A DNA stretch of 64,000 bases, taken from Sphingomonas hylomeconis (GTDB lineage Bacteria > Pseudomonadota > Alphaproteobacteria > Sphingomonadales > Sphingomonadaceae). The stretch's first letter is position 1. Every line of letters begins with the position of its first letter. Both the position numbers and the translations under genes were made by a program. Below the pieces are notes generated by a model, which had not been told where the DNA came from, did not search any database, and saw nothing but the letters and a program-made list of their open reading frames with translations. Shown here in pieces: positions 63,239 to 64,000 of the stretch. The DNA lies in the NCBI RefSeq assembly GCF_025370105.1, contig NZ_JANQBK010000001.1:496001-560000 (forward strand). The letters run 5' to 3'.

Positions 63239-64000
63239 CCAGAATGAAATTGAGCGCCTGGGTCACCGAGCAGCTGGTCGAGCACGGCATCCAGCATGTC
63301 TTCATGCTGACCGGTGGCGGCGCGATGCATCTCAACCATTCGTTCGGCACCGATCCCCGGCTGCAGACCGTGTTCACGCATCACGAACAGGCGCTGGCGA
63401 TGGCGGCGGAGGCCTATTACCGGCTGACCAACCGGCTGGCGGTGGTCAACGTCACGTCCGGCCCGGGCGGGACCAATGCGATCACCGGCGTCTATGGCGC
63501 ATTCGTCGATTCGATCGGCATGCTGGTGATTTCGGGGCAGGTGAAGATCGAGACGACGGTGCGCTCGACCGGGCTGGCGCTGCGCCAATATGGCGATCAG
63601 GAGCTCGATATCGAAGAGCTTGTCCGGCCGATCACCAAATATGCGACGATGGTCACCGATCCGCGCTCGATCCGCTATCATCTCGAAAAGGCGATCTATC
63701 TCGCGACGAGCGGGCGGCCCGGGCCAGTGTGGCTGGATATCCCGCTCGACGTGCAGGCAGCGCAGATCGATCCCGACGATCTGCTGCCTGGCTTCGATCC
63801 GGCCGAGCTGGACGAACCGTGGAAAGCGACCGATCTCCACGCGGCGGCCGCGGCGATCATCGCCAAACTGAGGCAGGCGAAGCGCCCGGTGGTGTTCGCC
63901 GGCGGTGGCGTGCGGCTCAGCGGCGCCCATGCGCAGTTCATCGACCTCGTCGAAAAGCTCGGCATTCCCGTGGTCACCGCGTGGAACGCGCATGACGTGA
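63235..64000 (+). CDS. Thiamine-diphosphate-dependent enzyme (acetolactate-synthase-like), 3' end cut
   Basis: 255 codons of a TPP enzyme are present. The N-terminal Pyr domain shows VFMLTGGGAMHLNHSFG and HHEQALAMAAEAYYR with the cofactor-activating Glu, VTSGPGGTNAITGVYGAFVDS, and the start of the central domain (KRPVVFAGGGVRLSGA). In glycan clusters such enzymes act on keto sugars or cyclitol diketones rather than making branched-chain amino acids. The PP domain with the GDG motif lies beyond the window, so the subfamily cannot be set. Confidence 0.85.
   Translation, partial: MTRMKLSAWVTEQLVEHGIQHVFMLTGGGAMHLNHSFGTDPRLQTVFTHHEQALAMAAEAYYRLTNRLAVVNVTSGPGGTNAITGVYGAFVDSIGMLVISGQVKIETTVRSTGLALRQYGDQELDIEELVRPITKYATMVTDPRSIRYHLEKAIYLATSGRPGPVWLDIPLDVQAAQIDPDDLLPGFDPAELDEPWKATDLHAAAAAIIAKLRQAKRPVVFAGGGVRLSGAHAQFIDLVEKLGIPVVTAWNAHDV

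Overview
The window is high-GC (roughly two thirds G+C), densely packed bacterial chromosome. It looks like a sphingomonad alphaproteobacterium (Sphingomonas or a close relative). Supporting signs are Ros/MucR regulators, a SUF iron-sulfur operon led by an Rrf2 regulator and carrying SufT, the hemW / lpoA-like / rsmI / yraN / gshB neighbourhood, a PHA-granule-type small protein, and several families of GC-rich palindromic repeats of the kind scattered through sphingomonad genomes. This is inference from gene content; no rRNA, tRNA, CRISPR array, prophage or complete insertion sequence was seen.

Layout. 1-7.4 kb: a left-truncated GAF-PAS-GGDEF diguanylate cyclase, a XerC-type recombinase, an orphan secreted protein, DedA, then gshB, yraN and rsmI facing an lpoA-like lipoprotein gene. 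7.4-16 kb: hemW, a CAP-domain lipoprotein, a VOC protein, a DUF3617 lipoprotein, ferredoxin-NADP reductase, uvrB, a PRC-barrel protein, an MFS transporter and a small lipoprotein. 16.0-16.4 kb: no ordinary gene, but a strongly structured transcript candidate with a 14-nt perfect complement to the 16S rRNA 3' end, a tiny ORF and a textbook terminator. 16.4-31 kb: a DUF2721 membrane protein, a CelD-like acyltransferase, the ybbP-ybbA / tesA divergent group, trmB, a PAP2 phosphatase, metK, lnt, a PQQ-type sugar dehydrogenase and katG. 31-40.6 kb: the miaB, phoH, ybeY, corC run, an acyltransferase, fur, a MucR regulator, tsaB-rimI, a nitroreductase, an nfuA-like gene and an Asp/Asn hydroxylase. 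40.7-49.6 kb: an M16 protease, an acyl-CoA synthetase, gamma-glutamyltransferase, pyrD and an AraC regulator.

49.7-55.6 kb is the SUF operon (rrf2-sufB-sufC-sufD-sufS-sufT-sufA). Each of its first four gene junctions is occupied by a palindromic repeat from one of three different families. The repeats encode the C-terminus of the Rrf2 regulator, the C-terminus of SufD and part of the N-terminus of SufS, and one appears to supply the SufD ribosome-binding site. A second MucR homologue, lacking the zinc-binding cysteine, follows.

56.5-64 kb looks like a surface-glycan locus. It holds a GT39-like membrane glycosyltransferase, then a tight same-strand run of HpcH/HpaI aldolase-like protein, SDR, sugar-phosphate cyclase (3-dehydroquinate-synthase superfamily), GtrB-like glycosyltransferase, NAD-dependent epimerase/dehydratase and a TPP-dependent enzyme cut by the right edge. 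The enzyme mix suggests that an unusual, possibly carbocyclic, sugar is made, loaded on polyprenyl phosphate and transferred outside the membrane. The repeat-punctuated SUF operon, the 16-kb RNA and this locus are the three most unusual things in the window.
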